Below the pieces are notes generated by a model. It had not been told where the DNA came from. It was given only the letters and a program-made list of their open reading frames with translations, and ran no database searches. 37,585 nucleotides of DNA from Cloacimonetes bacterium UBA6081 (lineage in GTDB: Bacteria; Cloacimonadota; Cloacimonadia; Cloacimonadales; Cloacimonadaceae), in contig DIXL01000084.1 in assembly GCA_002428685.1 (NCBI GenBank), forward strand, positions 1 to 37,585, in the 5' to 3' direction. Below, one piece after another: positions 7,041 to 17,084 of this stretch (within the stretch, counting starts at the first letter, position 1; each line of letters starts with the position of its first letter). Position numbers and translations under genes: made by a program.

Positions 7041-10000
7041 CTTATATCCTCCTTACCTGCTTTAATAATCTTAATTGCTGCAAGCATTCCTCTGTAGCTG
7101 GAATTATTGCTGATAGTAAACCGAAGAGTATTCTTGCCATTTACCACTTTTGTTTTGTCTATAGCTACTTGAGAAGAATATACTTGGAATGGTTCCGGAT
7201 CATAATCAAAGGCCAGATTAGTTGCAAGCTCGGTTCCGTTCAAGGAAATTGCTGCATTTTCGGGCGCAACAAAATCTATCAAACCCTCTTTAAACTCTGT
7301 ATCAAGGTAGAAATCCACTTCAAACACAACCGGACTAACCGGAGCTTCTTCACTGAGCCAAATAGGCTTGGCTGCGGTATTCTCCATCCCGTCAATCTTG
7401 TCATTGGTAATACCAAAATTGGTGGCATAAATCGCTGGTGAAGTCTGTTCTTCGCCGCTATCTGCATTCTTGGTAACTATTCTCCAGCTTGTGTCTGTAT
7501 AAATCATTACGGTTTCGGATGGAACCGATTCATAAAGTCTGCGTTTATCTGTATAAACCTGCAAACTCAAATTTAGGGGCTGCAATTCCGGGCTGGTATT
7601 TGGAATTTCCAGCTCTATTATGTTCTGTCCCTCTGCCCAGGCACTGGGCGGTAAGAGATAGGCATAACGTGTGGTTGTTACAGGCTTACTGGCATCTAAA
7701 GTATCGGTTGCCACTACTCCAGACTCAATTACTGTACCATTAAGAATGATCTTGATATCGTAAGGGTAAACCAAATGTAATAAGGAAAAATCAGGAACGA
7801 TTTTTGCAGTTATAGCCCGATTAAGCTTCAATTTGCGATTAGATGGTATAACAACACCACCCAAATTTATCCCTTTGGGTGATACGGTAGATTGAATGGT
7901 GAGGTTCGTAGGGCTATCGTCCAGTTTTTGGACCCAGCCAGAATCGAGCGGATATTCATCCACCTTATAATCCGGCACCCATCCCCATTCCTGCAGTCTG
8001 GCAAAACTGCGCTCGGTATAAGTGTCTTTGTAGCCAGCCAAATGATAAAGATTATAGATATTGAGGCGTGTGGCATATTCCAGATCAAGCAAGTCATTGC
8101 TCTGTTGGCCAGCCACTGAGGCTATTAGAGTAGTGAGTGCGTCTCCTTTGTATTCTTGTCGCAATCCAACCGTTTCGACACTAGTGCGAACGTAAACGCC
8201 AACCTGGGTGTTTATAGTGGTTACTCCTTTCTGGTAAATCCGGGCAATTATGTCCTGCGCCCGTAAACGTCTGGAGTTTTCTATTTCATACTCAGTTGCA
8301 TTTGCTGCTTCAAGCACTTTGTTAACCTTTTTTACTTCAGCCACAACCAACGCCTTAAAATTGGGAATCCGTTTGTAGTTGCCTGCAATAAGATGCTTTT
8401 CCCAAGTAGTATTGGCATTAACGGAAATCAGTTTGGAAGGTGCAGCAGTTAACAATTCTCCCTTCTCAATGGCTGCAAGTTGGATGTCAAAGCTTTTTAA
8501 GAAAGCATTACGTTTTTGGATATCGTCGAATTCTTTTTGGACCGCGGCGAAATAGGTGTTTATATCAGGAATATTGATTGATGAGCCTTCAAAACTAAGT
8601 CCTTCTTTTACATAGGCAGCTTCAATCTTTTTAAATTCGTCGCGTTGCTTAAAAGCTTCGCTGTAGTTTTTGTTGCGATAGGCAGTATCAAATGCGTAAT
8701 AAGCCTTTCCGAGCTTATTTGCTGCCACCCACTGATATCGGTCTGCCTTGGTTTTGTCTTTTTTATAGATGTCTTTGGCAGCTTGCTCAAAACGGAGGGT
8801 ATCTCCCTTGGCAAGGTAGTCATCGGCAATAACCTGCATATATGGAATTACATTCGGATGAGCTGGATAAAGAGTTAGGAATTTGTTATATACTTCAAGT
8901 TCTTTCTCTTTGTTGCCTGCTTCACGATAATTTATACTTGCATTTATCATCAAAGCATCAGGAGTAATATCCCCAATATTGATAGTTTTATTTCTGGCCT
9001 CGTCATGCAACTGCAAGTAAGCTTCCGCAGCAGCCGTCCGCTCTGCAGGGCGTTTTTCCATAGCCTGTATTTTGGCAAGCCTTAGGGAAAAGGCCTGATT
9101 GCTACTGGGATGCCTTGCGATAAAACTCTGACGGATGGTTTCGGCAAGCTCGGGATTTTTCATGGCTGTATCTGCCTCGGCAATTTCAGCAGCACGGAAA
9201 TAATAATAATAAACTTCATTGATATCAGTTCTGGTCCCGGCTAACTCGAGCAAGATATCTATTGCTTTTTGGTATTCCTTTGCCCGAACGTAGGATTCCT
9301 GGGCGGCCATCTTTAAACCCTGAACCTTGCCAGCTTCAGTTGCTCCCAGTTGAGCAGCCAGTCTCAAACGTTCTGCGGCAGCCTGAGCATAGTTGCCAGA
9401 CTGATCGGCACTATCATAACTATTTTGAATCTGGACGTTAATATTTGCTTTTAGAGCTTCTTTGTCTGCCGGAGTAGTAGCAAAAGCCAAGGCACTACGA
9501 TAATAACCTTCAGCGGTCGCATAATCTTTATCCTTATCAGCGATAAATGCCAGTTTGCCATAGACACTGAATTTGGATGCTTCATCCATGCTACTCTCTT
9601 GCTCCAACGCACTTAAATATATTGTTTTGGCTTCGGCAAATTTACCTCGATTATATTGGATATCTCCCAATCCCAAAAGAATAGTAAGTGCCTCGCGTTC
9701 ACGTTCAGGCGTGCGATAGGGTTCACTGCGAAGAACTCCAATAAAACGCATTGAGTTCTCACTAAGTAACGTAAACAATTCATCAGCGTTGGCTGGTGTA
9801 GCTGGTTCTGGTTGGTACTCCGGAAGTGAGATTTTGCTTTCCAGCAAGTTATAAGTGTTTAAAGCATAAGTATAAGATAAACCTTCATGTAAAAAGAAAT
9901 CCTCATCTTCGGGGTACTTGGCATTATAGCGATGAAGGTTATCAATAGCCAGCTTATAGTTCTTCACCAATTTACTGCGCTCTGCCAAGGTATTACAAAG

Positions 10001-12892
10001 TAACAGCCGAGTTTTCTCACTGTCTTTCTGCCATGCTGCCAATCCATCTCCATGAAGTTCAACAAATGATCCGAATTGATCCATATGCTGTTCATAAGCA
10101 AGCATTTTAGACTCATTAGTTGGATCTGCAAGAAACTCATTGTATAGCCTGATACTGCGCTTATCATAAGCATTTTTAATGACAGCTAACTGCGCTGTGA
10201 TGTTCTTGTCTTTATTGGTGGAATACCAGAAAGAATCTTTCCCATAGTTATTAATAATGTTCAGATATATATCCTGCGTAATCAGATCGAAATCCTGCCC
10301 CTCCCGTAAATCACGCTTTGAAGCAGCATAAATATGCAGAATGGAATCTACTAAAGCGGGATTATCAAGTGCCATAGGACTCATGTTTATTTTTAACCAC
10401 ATGAAATCTACTGCTTGCAAAGAGGCTGACAGGTCAAACTTATTAGTGGCTGCTTTATCAAGCACGCGGCGGATTACTTCTTGATTAGAGTAGCCGGCGA
10501 ACATATTTTGCAGTTCTTGAACACCCTTCGCTTTGTTGTTAAAATCCATGCCATCTAAAGCTATTAAGCAATATGCAATGTTATCCACAGCGTCATCCCG
10601 GTAATCCTGAACAAGGACAGGATCACTAATTTGCCCGCTTTCCACAGCATTCAGCAAAGCAAGAAAATCCGCCATAGCCAATTTAAGGTCTGCTTCTTCT
10701 GTAGAGTTAAGCCTTAACCATCCCCTTTGGTAAATTGCATCATACTTGTATTTACTGGTCGGTTTGTCGATAATCTCATTAAAGCAGTTTAAAGCTATCG
10801 CATAATACCTGGCAGGCTGGTCTGCATCTGTTGCCAGATAGTAATTCAAGATCCCCAGACGATAAAGTGTCTCATCATACAGAGGAGACTCCTTATAATT
10901 ATCTATTACTTGTTGATAGGCATTAAGTGCTTCTGCAAAATCCGACTGCTGATAACGACTGGCATTATCCAAGGTTAATGCTGTGCTATTTAGCTCATAG
11001 AAACGGCTCTTACTGGCATCAATCTGCTGATGCTTCAATTGGCTGCTGATAAACCCGATGTTGTATAAAGCTGCGTCTAGTTCAAAAAAAGCAGGATCTA
11101 TTTGCACAACCTTACGGTAGCTATCAAGTGCGATGGCAGGATTCTGGAGATCCACTGAATATTGCAATTCAGCCAGATTGTAATATAAGTCAGCATTTGA
11201 AATTAAAAAAGTGTCGTTAGGTTGCTCTATAGCTTGGAAATTTGGATTGGCGGCAATGAAAGTCTGAATGCGGGTGATTAGTTCCCGCTTTTCGCCTAAA
11301 ATCTCTTCCTGTCGTTGCGCAAGTTGTTGTTCACTTAATTCACCTTGTTTGGCCAACCGTGCAACTTCCTTATTGTGTAAATTGCGGTATTCAAGTTGTA
11401 ACTTAATAAAATCGAGGACAGTGTTGATTTCTCGAACATTTTGACGAATGGGTTCATCACGATCAGTGCTATTGGCAGTTAATACAATTTGAGTCTGAAC
11501 TTTTGCCTGCAGGGATTGGCGCATTTGATCGGTAAAAACATCCTTGGTTTCTTCCGCAAAGAATTTTTCTAATTCGGCCATCTGAATATCAAAGTCTTTT
11601 TTATCCCGATTCAATTCATAGTACTCGGTTAATATTGCATTAAAAAGCTCTTCCTGAATATCATTGACGTGCTTCCGAGTTTCATTCAAATCGTTTTTGC
11701 GGATCATCAGATTGGTGCGTCTTTCCGAAAAATCTGCTCTCTGATTACGTAATTGTTGATTTATGCTGGCAAGCGATGGGTCGGCAATATCCATGTCCAA
11801 TTCAGCAATTGCGTCATTGTAGAAATCAAGGTTTTTTTCGATATCATACAAGCGCTTCAATTCCATATCGCTGTAATCTTTGCCCACAACCGTAGGGTCT
11901 TGCGCAAGAAAACGTTCGTATTGAATCTGGAGTATGCGGTCCATTACTTCGATATTTTTTTGGTAGTTTACAGAAATAGCTTTTATTGCCTGCAATTTGG
12001 TATATCCTTCGGCAACAAAAGACTCGGTTGAGTTCTTCTTTGAGTAATATTCTGTAATATTGATCTTTAAAGAATCAAGCATCCCCATTTCTTCCTTGTG
12101 GAGAGCAACAATGGCATCTAAGTATATTATGCCCTTTAATGAAATCAATTCATTGTAAACATTGGTAAGATCAACTTTTATCCCTTCAACTTGTGCTAAT
12201 ATTTTTTTATGCTCCGACTGACTGGGATCACGGTAAAAGGCACTGAGATCAATATTCTGAATTTTTGCTAATACCGCTTTCTTATCTGGAAGAATTTTAT
12301 CTGTGATTATGCCACGGTTTTGGTCGTAGCTGCCAAGGGTGGAAACAACACTTTCATACTCGCCATCATCAGCAGCCATATCTGCCCAGATATATAGGTA
12401 AGAGGGATAGTACCTGTCGATATTGAAATTCTCAAAAACTATCGCGCGAAGAAAGTCTTTGGCAGCCTTACGGTCGTTTGCTTGTAAGTATTGGACCATT
12501 TGCTGATACAGGACAACATTTAACATCTTTCTGGCGTCGTCATTCAATTGGGTTTTAAGCAGCGAGTTGAATGTGCTGATAGCACGTGTGTTCTCACCCA
12601 TTCGAGCATAGAAATGCCCAAGCAAATAAAGAAAATCATTCTGATCCATGGCGTTAAACATACCGCTATACTGTGCAAGGGCTTGATCAGCCGCCTTAGG
12701 ATCACGTTGCATCAACTCAGGTAGTGTGTCTATAAGAAAATCTTTAGCTAACTCCCTGATTTGTTGCTTTTCAGCAGCTATTTCCTTTAATAATTCTTCT
12801 TTAGAATACTCTTTTTCGTTCTGCGCAAAAACCGAGCTTATCACAGCCATCGTCATAACAACGAGTAGCACCACCTTTACTATCTTTTTCAT
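7037..12892 (-). CDS. giant periplasmic TPR-repeat protein (about 1951 residues)
   Basis: The signal peptide is MKKIVKVVLLVVMTMAVISS, with cleavage near FAQ-N. The protein then consists largely of tetratricopeptide-like helical repeats, for example around residues 85-160, 570-740 and 1080-1480, with coiled-coil-like charged stretches at about 330-560. The last 250 residues change to beta-rich segments with two sandwich-like domains (NGTVIESGVV and LNGTELATN regions). An upstream GTG at 12904 could also start it. I prefer the ATG at 12892, which begins a typical signal peptide after GCGGGG. It is the first gene of the operon containing ExbB, two ExbDs and the AgmX-like protein. The Myxococcus Agl system likewise uses TPR proteins (AglT, PglI), so a scaffold role in the periplasm is likely. 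No enzyme motif is seen. Confidence 0.85.
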   Translation of the reverse strand: MKKIVKVVLLVVMTMAVISSVFAQNEKEYSKEELLKEIAAEKQQIRELAKDFLIDTLPELMQRDPKAADQALAQYSGMFNAMDQNDFLYLLGHFYARMGENTRAISTFNSLLKTQLNDDARKMLNVVLYQQMVQYLQANDRKAAKDFLRAIVFENFNIDRYYPSYLYIWADMAADDGEYESVVSTLGSYDQNRGIITDKILPDKKAVLAKIQNIDLSAFYRDPSQSEHKKILAQVEGIKVDLTNVYNELISLKGIIYLDAIVALHKEEMGMLDSLKINITEYYSKKNSTESFVAEGYTKLQAIKAISVNYQKNIEVMDRILQIQYERFLAQDPTVVGKDYSDMELKRLYDIEKNLDFYNDAIAELDMDIADPSLASINQQLRNQRADFSERRTNLMIRKNDLNETRKHVNDIQEELFNAILTEYYELNRDKKDFDIQMAELEKFFAEETKDVFTDQMRQSLQAKVQTQIVLTANSTDRDEPIRQNVREINTVLDFIKLQLEYRNLHNKEVARLAKQGELSEQQLAQRQEEILGEKRELITRIQTFIAANPNFQAIEQPNDTFLISNADLYYNLAELQYSVDLQNPAIALDSYRKVVQIDPAFFELDAALYNIGFISSQLKHQQIDASKSRFYELNSTALTLDNASRYQQSDFAEALNAYQQVIDNYKESPLYDETLYRLGILNYYLATDADQPARYYAIALNCFNEIIDKPTSKYKYDAIYQRGWLRLNSTEEADLKLAMADFLALLNAVESGQISDPVLVQDYRDDAVDNIAYCLIALDGMDFNNKAKGVQELQNMFAGYSNQEVIRRVLDKAATNKFDLSASLQAVDFMWLKINMSPMALDNPALVDSILHIYAASKRDLREGQDFDLITQDIYLNIINNYGKDSFWYSTNKDKNITAQLAVIKNAYDKRSIRLYNEFLADPTNESKMLAYEQHMDQFGSFVELHGDGLAAWQKDSEKTRLLLCNTLAERSKLVKNYKLAIDNLHRYNAKYPEDEDFFLHEGLSYTYALNTYNLLESKISLPEYQPEPATPANADELFTLLSENSMRFIGVLRSEPYRTPEREREALTILLGLGDIQYNRGKFAEAKTIYLSALEQESSMDEASKFSVYGKLAFIADKDKDYATAEGYYRSALAFATTPADKEALKANINVQIQNSYDSADQSGNYAQAAAERLRLAAQLGATEAGKVQGLKMAAQESYVRAKEYQKAIDILLELAGTRTDINEVYYYYFRAAEIAEADTAMKNPELAETIRQSFIARHPSSNQAFSLRLAKIQAMEKRPAERTAAAEAYLQLHDEARNKTINIGDITPDALMINASINYREAGNKEKELEVYNKFLTLYPAHPNVIPYMQVIADDYLAKGDTLRFEQAAKDIYKKDKTKADRYQWVAANKLGKAYYAFDTAYRNKNYSEAFKQRDEFKKIEAAYVKEGLSFEGSSINIPDINTYFAAVQKEFDDIQKRNAFLKSFDIQLAAIEKGELLTAAPSKLISVNANTTWEKHLIAGNYKRIPNFKALVVAEVKKVNKVLEAANATEYEIENSRRLRAQDIIARIYQKGVTTINTQVGVYVRTSVETVGLRQEYKGDALTTLIASVAGQQSNDLLDLEYATRLNIYNLYHLAGYKDTYTERSFARLQEWGWVPDYKVDEYPLDSGWVQKLDDSPTNLTIQSTVSPKGINLGGVVIPSNRKLKLNRAITAKIVPDFSLLHLVYPYDIKIILNGTVIESGVVATDTLDASKPVTTTRYAYLLPPSAWAEGQNIIELEIPNTSPELQPLNLSLQVYTDKRRLYESVPSETVMIYTDTSWRIVTKNADSGEEQTSPAIYATNFGITNDKIDGMENTAAKPIWLSEEAPVSPVVFEVDFYLDTEFKEGLIDFVAPENAAISLNGTELATNLAFDYDPEPFQVYSSQVAIDKTKVVNGKNTLRFTISNNSSYRGMLAAIKIIKAGKEDIR

Positions 12893-12944
12893 AACCCCGC
12901 TCACTTATAATTGTTCCTTGTGCAACCTATAGTTTGCGTAATAA

Positions 12945-12981
12945 CAAGGTTCAAAAAAGACTGTTACTTTTTCGAACCTTG
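12945..12981 (-). terminator. hairpin between the barrel gene and the TPR operon
   Basis: CAAGGTTC (12945-12952) pairs with GAACCTTG (12974-12981). The A-rich and T-rich interior (AAAAAG with CTTTTT) can extend the stem. Minus-strand transcription from the upstream gene passes it before reaching the TPR gene. It may end that transcript or attenuate the operon. A clean T-tract after the stem is missing. Confidence 0.45.
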
Positions 12982-13052
12982 TCATACAATCTATTAGGAA
13001 GTATGAATCCTAAACCTACACATCACAAACTACGGTTGCAATTGTGGTTAAC

Positions 13053-14186
13053 CTATGGTTTTTTAAGTTCTTGTATCCACTTACGCAGATCGTCCATAGC
13101 TTGCTGGGCTTTCTGCCTTTCTTCTTTTAATGCCTTCAATTCAGTCAATAAATCCTGAACTTCGGGAGACAATTCTTTATAACCAGAACTGCCTTGGGTC
13201 ACCAAACCGGGAGTTTGTAGCTGAGTTCCAGTTCCAACAGGAGGAACAACAACCACTTCTGTACCAGTTTCTGTGGGAGGAACTACTATCTCGCCTTCGG
13301 CATTAGTCCCAATTTCTACAACTTCAGACTCTTCGGTTAAACCGCTGTCTGCATAGCGGTTAAGATCTGGGCGGCGCTTAGCTTCGGCATATTTGTCAAA
13401 CAAATAGGAAAGGCCAAACGCAATGCGAAGATTATCCTTGTAAGCAGTATCTTTGGCAAGGTCTTCCACCGCAGCTGCACCAAGCTTAAAGCCGAAATTC
13501 TTATAGCTGTATTTTACGCCAAAATTGAAGTCTTCTCCATCCCACTCACCTTGCAGAGCCAAATTATTAACAGGAGACATTTCCACCGATGTAAATAAGC
13601 CGGTGAACATGCGTGATCTGGGCACTTGGCCCACAAACCTGTTCGAGCCAAAACCAAGATTAAACATCCAAGGAATACCGATGAAGACAGCCTGCTTTGA
13701 GGCAACAGCATAAGGGGAATAGGGTTCGTAGCAGTCAGCATCCGGATGGGTGTAAAAGTCCTCGCCAGAAACTAGGTATTGGGTTCCATGTTTTGGCATC
13801 GGGGAAAGGATGTTATCCATTCCGACTGAAATTTGAGGAATCCTGAGGGTCTCCTCGATAATCTTTACTTTGGCGTTTAAAAAATACACCATTCCGTCCG
13901 CCTTGGTAACATCACCGGCAAATAAACCAAGCTCCACTCTGTCTAATATTCCAACACCTACCATTCCATAGGGAAAGACACCCTCTGAGTCATCTTTGGC
14001 ATCCTGTGTCTGAGGAGCCGGTGCTGCTATATCCCTGTAGTAACCAACCAACATAAATTCTGCAGCCTTGTGCGGCAAAACGTATGCATCGGGCGTTCTC
14101 AGCATTCCCAAGGTTTGAAACGGTGCTGCCTGGACAGAGCTAAACATAGCTGCCAGTAGAATCGCGCATAAAATAACTTTTCTCAT
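13053..14186 (-). CDS. YjbH-like outer-membrane beta-barrel protein with C-terminal coiled coil
   Basis: This 377-residue protein has a signal peptide (MRKVILCAILLAAMFSSVQA). Mature residues begin FQTLGMLRTPDAYVLP and continue with barrel-like strands. ILDRVELGLFAG and LQGEWDGEDFNFGVKYSYK resemble YjbH-type and related outer-membrane proteins. A Pro/Thr/Val linker (about 290-330) leads to a charged coiled coil (about 340-377). The start at 14186 has GGAGG five to six bases upstream; the GTG at 14198 lies inside that site and is less likely. It is 160 bases upstream of the TPR operon on the same strand. It may be the outer-membrane anchor of that machine, its coiled coil reaching into the periplasm, which is inference. 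Confidence 0.72.
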   Translation of the reverse strand: MRKVILCAILLAAMFSSVQAAPFQTLGMLRTPDAYVLPHKAAEFMLVGYYRDIAAPAPQTQDAKDDSEGVFPYGMVGVGILDRVELGLFAGDVTKADGMVYFLNAKVKIIEETLRIPQISVGMDNILSPMPKHGTQYLVSGEDFYTHPDADCYEPYSPYAVASKQAVFIGIPWMFNLGFGSNRFVGQVPRSRMFTGLFTSVEMSPVNNLALQGEWDGEDFNFGVKYSYKNFGFKLGAAAVEDLAKDTAYKDNLRIAFGLSYLFDKYAEAKRRPDLNRYADSGLTEESEVVEIGTNAEGEIVVPPTETGTEVVVVPPVGTGTQLQTPGLVTQGSSGYKELSPEVQDLLTELKALKEERQKAQQAMDDLRKWIQELKKP

Positions 14187-14227
14187 ACTTCCCTCCACCT
14201 TTCGGTGTTCTTTCTAATCATGTTTCA

Positions 14228-14255
14228 CAAATATCGTTGACATTTATTCCGTCAA
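14228..14255 (-). promoter_or_regulatory. possible promoter of the barrel gene
   Basis: On the minus strand TTGACG (14255-14250) is followed after 16 bases by TATTTG (14233-14228), 41 bases before the start codon. TTGAC at 14237-14241 and GTCAA at 14251-14255 also form a small inverted repeat that could be an operator. The -10 match is weak. Confidence 0.3.
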
Positions 14256-14270
14256 GCTTTTTCTTGGCTC

Positions 14271-14657
14271 ATGAATCAATACTCACTCCGCGAACTTTTC
14301 AAACTCGGCGAAAATGTCGCTGCCTCGCATCTGATAAGCTGCGGATACACAGTTGTTTGCCGAAATTATCGTAAACCTTGCGGGGAGATTGACCTAATTG
14401 TGGAAAAAGATCAACGCCTAATTTTTTGCGAGGTAAAAACTCGCTCTTCACACTCTATAACTGACGCACTGGCTTCTGTATCATACACCAAACAAAAAAG
14501 ATTAACCAGAACCGCCTTAGAATATATTAACCAGTTCCCAATCTTTGCCAATCACCAATTTCAATTTGATGTGTTGGTTGTATTTTATTACCGATCAACC
14601 GAAAGTTTTTCGGTCCATCATCTTGAGAATGCTTTCCTACCAGTACTAAATGATTAA
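14271..14657 (+). CDS. YraN/UPF0102-family endonuclease-like protein
   Basis: This is a 128-residue cytoplasmic protein with the UPF0102 signature. The order is GENVAASHLISCGYTVVCRN, then GEIDLIVEKDQ (about 37-47) and IFCEVKTRS (about 50-58), which supply the Glu/Asp...Glu-x-Lys residues of the restriction-endonuclease-like fold. The length is typical. Homologues are predicted nucleases of unclear role, in many genomes near rnhB. It stands alone on the plus strand between minus-strand genes. Its stop overlaps the convergent GWxTD gene by four bases. No clear ribosome site precedes the ATG. Confidence 0.88.
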   Translation: MNQYSLRELFKLGENVAASHLISCGYTVVCRNYRKPCGEIDLIVEKDQRLIFCEVKTRSSHSITDALASVSYTKQKRLTRTALEYINQFPIFANHQFQFDVLVVFYYRSTESFSVHHLENAFLPVLND

Positions 14658-15985
14658 TTATTAAGCAAGTTCGTATCAAAATCAGCGCCCACAAAGCGCA
14701 TCCAATCTGGATTTGAGGCTTCCATGTCATCATTCTCAACATAAATCAACCGATAATTCCCGTTCATTTGAATGTCTATAAACATATATACAGGCTTCAG
14801 ACCGGATGTATATTTCCAGATCTGGTAGTCTTTACGAACAAAGCGGCTTTCATCTGAACTGGTTTCTCTTTGAATGTCGTCAGCAGCACCATTTCGGATA
14901 TATATTCTTCCCATGTCTGATGTCCATCCTGCTTTTTGGTGCCCAAAAAATTTATTGGTATAGTCAACTCGTTCCTGTATCAGCTTAACCGCATCTGGCA
15001 CACTCCGTTTGCTTGTTGCTGCAAGGTTTTTCCAGAACTGCGTTCCATATCGGCACTTTTTGGCATAACTTGCATCCTTCCAATCGTTTGGCAGCTTGCT
15101 ACCAAGAAAGTAACGCATCAATTGATACTCCTCTTCAGGATTGTTGAACAGAAAGAATCGCTCTTCCGGCTCACTGTAGAGAACAAACTCAAAATCACGC
15201 TCTTCGCTTGTCTCATCAGTTTGCATAAAAATCGTCCCTGTGTATTTACCTGGCTTTAAATTCTCCAGAGGTATCTTTAGGCTCAAGCTTTCAGTGGTCC
15301 CTTTGGGCACAAAATCCATATATTCATCCATCACCATCAGCGAATCCTTCACCAATGATAGGTTTAATAGGGTCTTAGTACCCACCAATTTGCTATAACA
15401 TTCCAAATAGAGATACGCAAAATCGGAGTTGTCCTTGTTAATCAGAATAGATGGTTCGCTGCGATACAGTACGTTTTTCCGCTGAAATTTCGGCAAATAT
15501 TGCAAGCTGTCCGGCCGCACCTCACTGTTCAACTCCAGATCACTCATCAAAGCATTTGATGGTAGTTTATCCACCTGAAAATGCCAGGAAAATTTGGCTT
15601 CAGAATTTGGATCGGTGGCAGTAAACAGAATATTGTAACTATCATGGGCAAAGAGAAAACTCAGTCTGTTTAGGTAAGATTTGCTACTCTTGTCTGTATC
15701 TGCTTTGTTCCGAATCCCAATATTATCTGTTATGTTCTGCTCTATAACCAAACTATCAGCAGCAAAAAGCTGCACCGAAACATTCAACTCTGCGTAGTAA
15801 CCACCGCTTTGGGCAATAAAGATAAGACTACGATAGGGAACCTGATAATCCATGAGGAGAACAGTGTTACCTTTGTTATCCAGAAATCTGTTATAATCCA
15901 GATACATGTTTATGCTTCCTACTGCAAAAAGTCCGCTACCTGCAATTAGTAGCAGAGGAATGAGAACGAGCTTAAAACTCTTCAT
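14654..15985 (-). CDS. GWxTD-domain protein (second of a pair)
   Basis: The protein has 443 residues from the ATG at 15985, which begins a signal peptide (MKSFKLVLIPLLLIAGSGLF). Longer starts inside the upstream gene lack a signal sequence. The C-terminal GWxTD-type domain carries FGHQKAGWTSDMGRIYIRNG, here with Ser in place of the Thr that names the domain. It is preceded by a helical segment rich in Lys and Arg (YAKKCRYGTQFWKN). The central part is beta-rich. GWxTD proteins are widespread in Bacteroidota, Acidobacteriota and relatives, with no settled function. The gene starts 14 bases inside the preceding GWxTD gene, so the two are coupled and probably form a periplasmic pair. Confidence 0.8.
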   Translation of the reverse strand: MKSFKLVLIPLLLIAGSGLFAVGSINMYLDYNRFLDNKGNTVLLMDYQVPYRSLIFIAQSGGYYAELNVSVQLFAADSLVIEQNITDNIGIRNKADTDKSSKSYLNRLSFLFAHDSYNILFTATDPNSEAKFSWHFQVDKLPSNALMSDLELNSEVRPDSLQYLPKFQRKNVLYRSEPSILINKDNSDFAYLYLECYSKLVGTKTLLNLSLVKDSLMVMDEYMDFVPKGTTESLSLKIPLENLKPGKYTGTIFMQTDETSEERDFEFVLYSEPEERFFLFNNPEEEYQLMRYFLGSKLPNDWKDASYAKKCRYGTQFWKNLAATSKRSVPDAVKLIQERVDYTNKFFGHQKAGWTSDMGRIYIRNGAADDIQRETSSDESRFVRKDYQIWKYTSGLKPVYMFIDIQMNGNYRLIYVENDDMEASNPDWMRFVGADFDTNLLNN

Positions 15986-17084
15986 CTTTGTTGATAAGAA
16001 TGTATTGACCATAACCTTGCGTATCGGCAAACAAAAACTGCCGATCCTCCTTATAATAACTCCAAATAATCTTTGGATATTTTGAATCATCCGAGAAAAA
16101 ATCGGTTGAGATATCATCAGGGTCTCCATACTTTATGTATATTCTACCTCTGTCCGAAGCCCAACCCTTCAATTTTTTATGAATGGTAAATTTCTCATCG
16201 GCTATCAAGACCCTTCGGTAAAATTGTTCTCGGTTTTCGTTGCGAACTGTTTCCGGGCTAGGATCATTAGCTTCCCAAAACTTTTCTATAGCATCCGCAT
16301 ACTTTGCTTTGGGAAGTTTCCGCAGTATTTGCCAGTCATTTTGAGTGGCAACATAGCGCAACTGTGCAATCTGATCTTCTGGTGTATAGCTCATTGAATA
16401 TGAATACCAGGGAGAAAACAAAAAAGGCTCAAGGACATAATGAACATTCTTTTCATAAAAAACGAAGTTGGTTTTATTGATGGCTTCAGGTGGTAAATAT
16501 GGCTTTAAATCAAGCACAATCGGGCTTTGTGGGTTGTTTATGGTGATGATCTGTTTGTCAATTTTCACTCTGATACTATCCAAAGCCAAAGAATATTGTT
16601 GATGCCAGATCAGTTCTTCAAGATCCAACCCCGTTAGTTTGTTGGGAATAAATTCCACTCCCTCACGTTTTGCGATAACCCAATTCATCCCAATCTCAGT
16701 CATCTTGGCACCAATATCAAAGCTGCGTCTAAATTCACGTTTATCGCCTACAGCTTTATTCCTCATTTGAAACTGCACTTTATAGGTTCCCTTGGGCAGG
16801 GCTTGATTGAATTGGGCAACAATCCCCGTATCGGCAAGCCAATCCCGTTTAGGAACTAAAACCTGCTTGGTAAATTGTCCCACTTGCTTCTTATGTGAAT
16901 TATAAATTTGGGCAGAAAGTTGATAATCGGTAAGGTCTTGTCCCTTTTTATAGATCATGGCGTTATAGGGAATCACCAGCCAAAAATTAACTCCGTTATC
17001 ATACTGCTCATAGAATATCTCTTGAGAAAAGGCACTTGATGCCAGGAAAAACAGCAGGGCTAATAAACTAAGCGTTTTTGCCAT
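15972..17084 (-). CDS. GWxTD-domain protein (first of a pair)
   Basis: The protein has 370 residues with signal peptide MAKTLSLLALLFFLASSAFS. The GWxTD-type domain lies at the C-terminus (KGWASDRGRIYIKYGDPDDI), preceded by the usual helical region (EKFWEANDPSP...NENREQFYRR). The ATG at 17084 is preferred over TTG at 17093 because AAGGA lies 9 bases upstream of it. It overlaps the end of dnaE by 17 bases and the second GWxTD gene by 14. This member has the canonical downstream IYIKYG-x-PDDI, while the second copy has diverged (IRNGAADDI), suggesting duplication and specialisation. Confidence 0.83.
   Translation of the reverse strand: MAKTLSLLALLFFLASSAFSQEIFYEQYDNGVNFWLVIPYNAMIYKKGQDLTDYQLSAQIYNSHKKQVGQFTKQVLVPKRDWLADTGIVAQFNQALPKGTYKVQFQMRNKAVGDKREFRRSFDIGAKMTEIGMNWVIAKREGVEFIPNKLTGLDLEELIWHQQYSLALDSIRVKIDKQIITINNPQSPIVLDLKPYLPPEAINKTNFVFYEKNVHYVLEPFLFSPWYSYSMSYTPEDQIAQLRYVATQNDWQILRKLPKAKYADAIEKFWEANDPSPETVRNENREQFYRRVLIADEKFTIHKKLKGWASDRGRIYIKYGDPDDISTDFFSDDSKYPKIIWSYYKEDRQFLFADTQGYGQYILINKDEEF

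Noticed and set aside
14237..14265. Promoter for yraN with TTGACA at 14237
   Set aside because: No acceptable -10 box lies 15-19 bases downstream.
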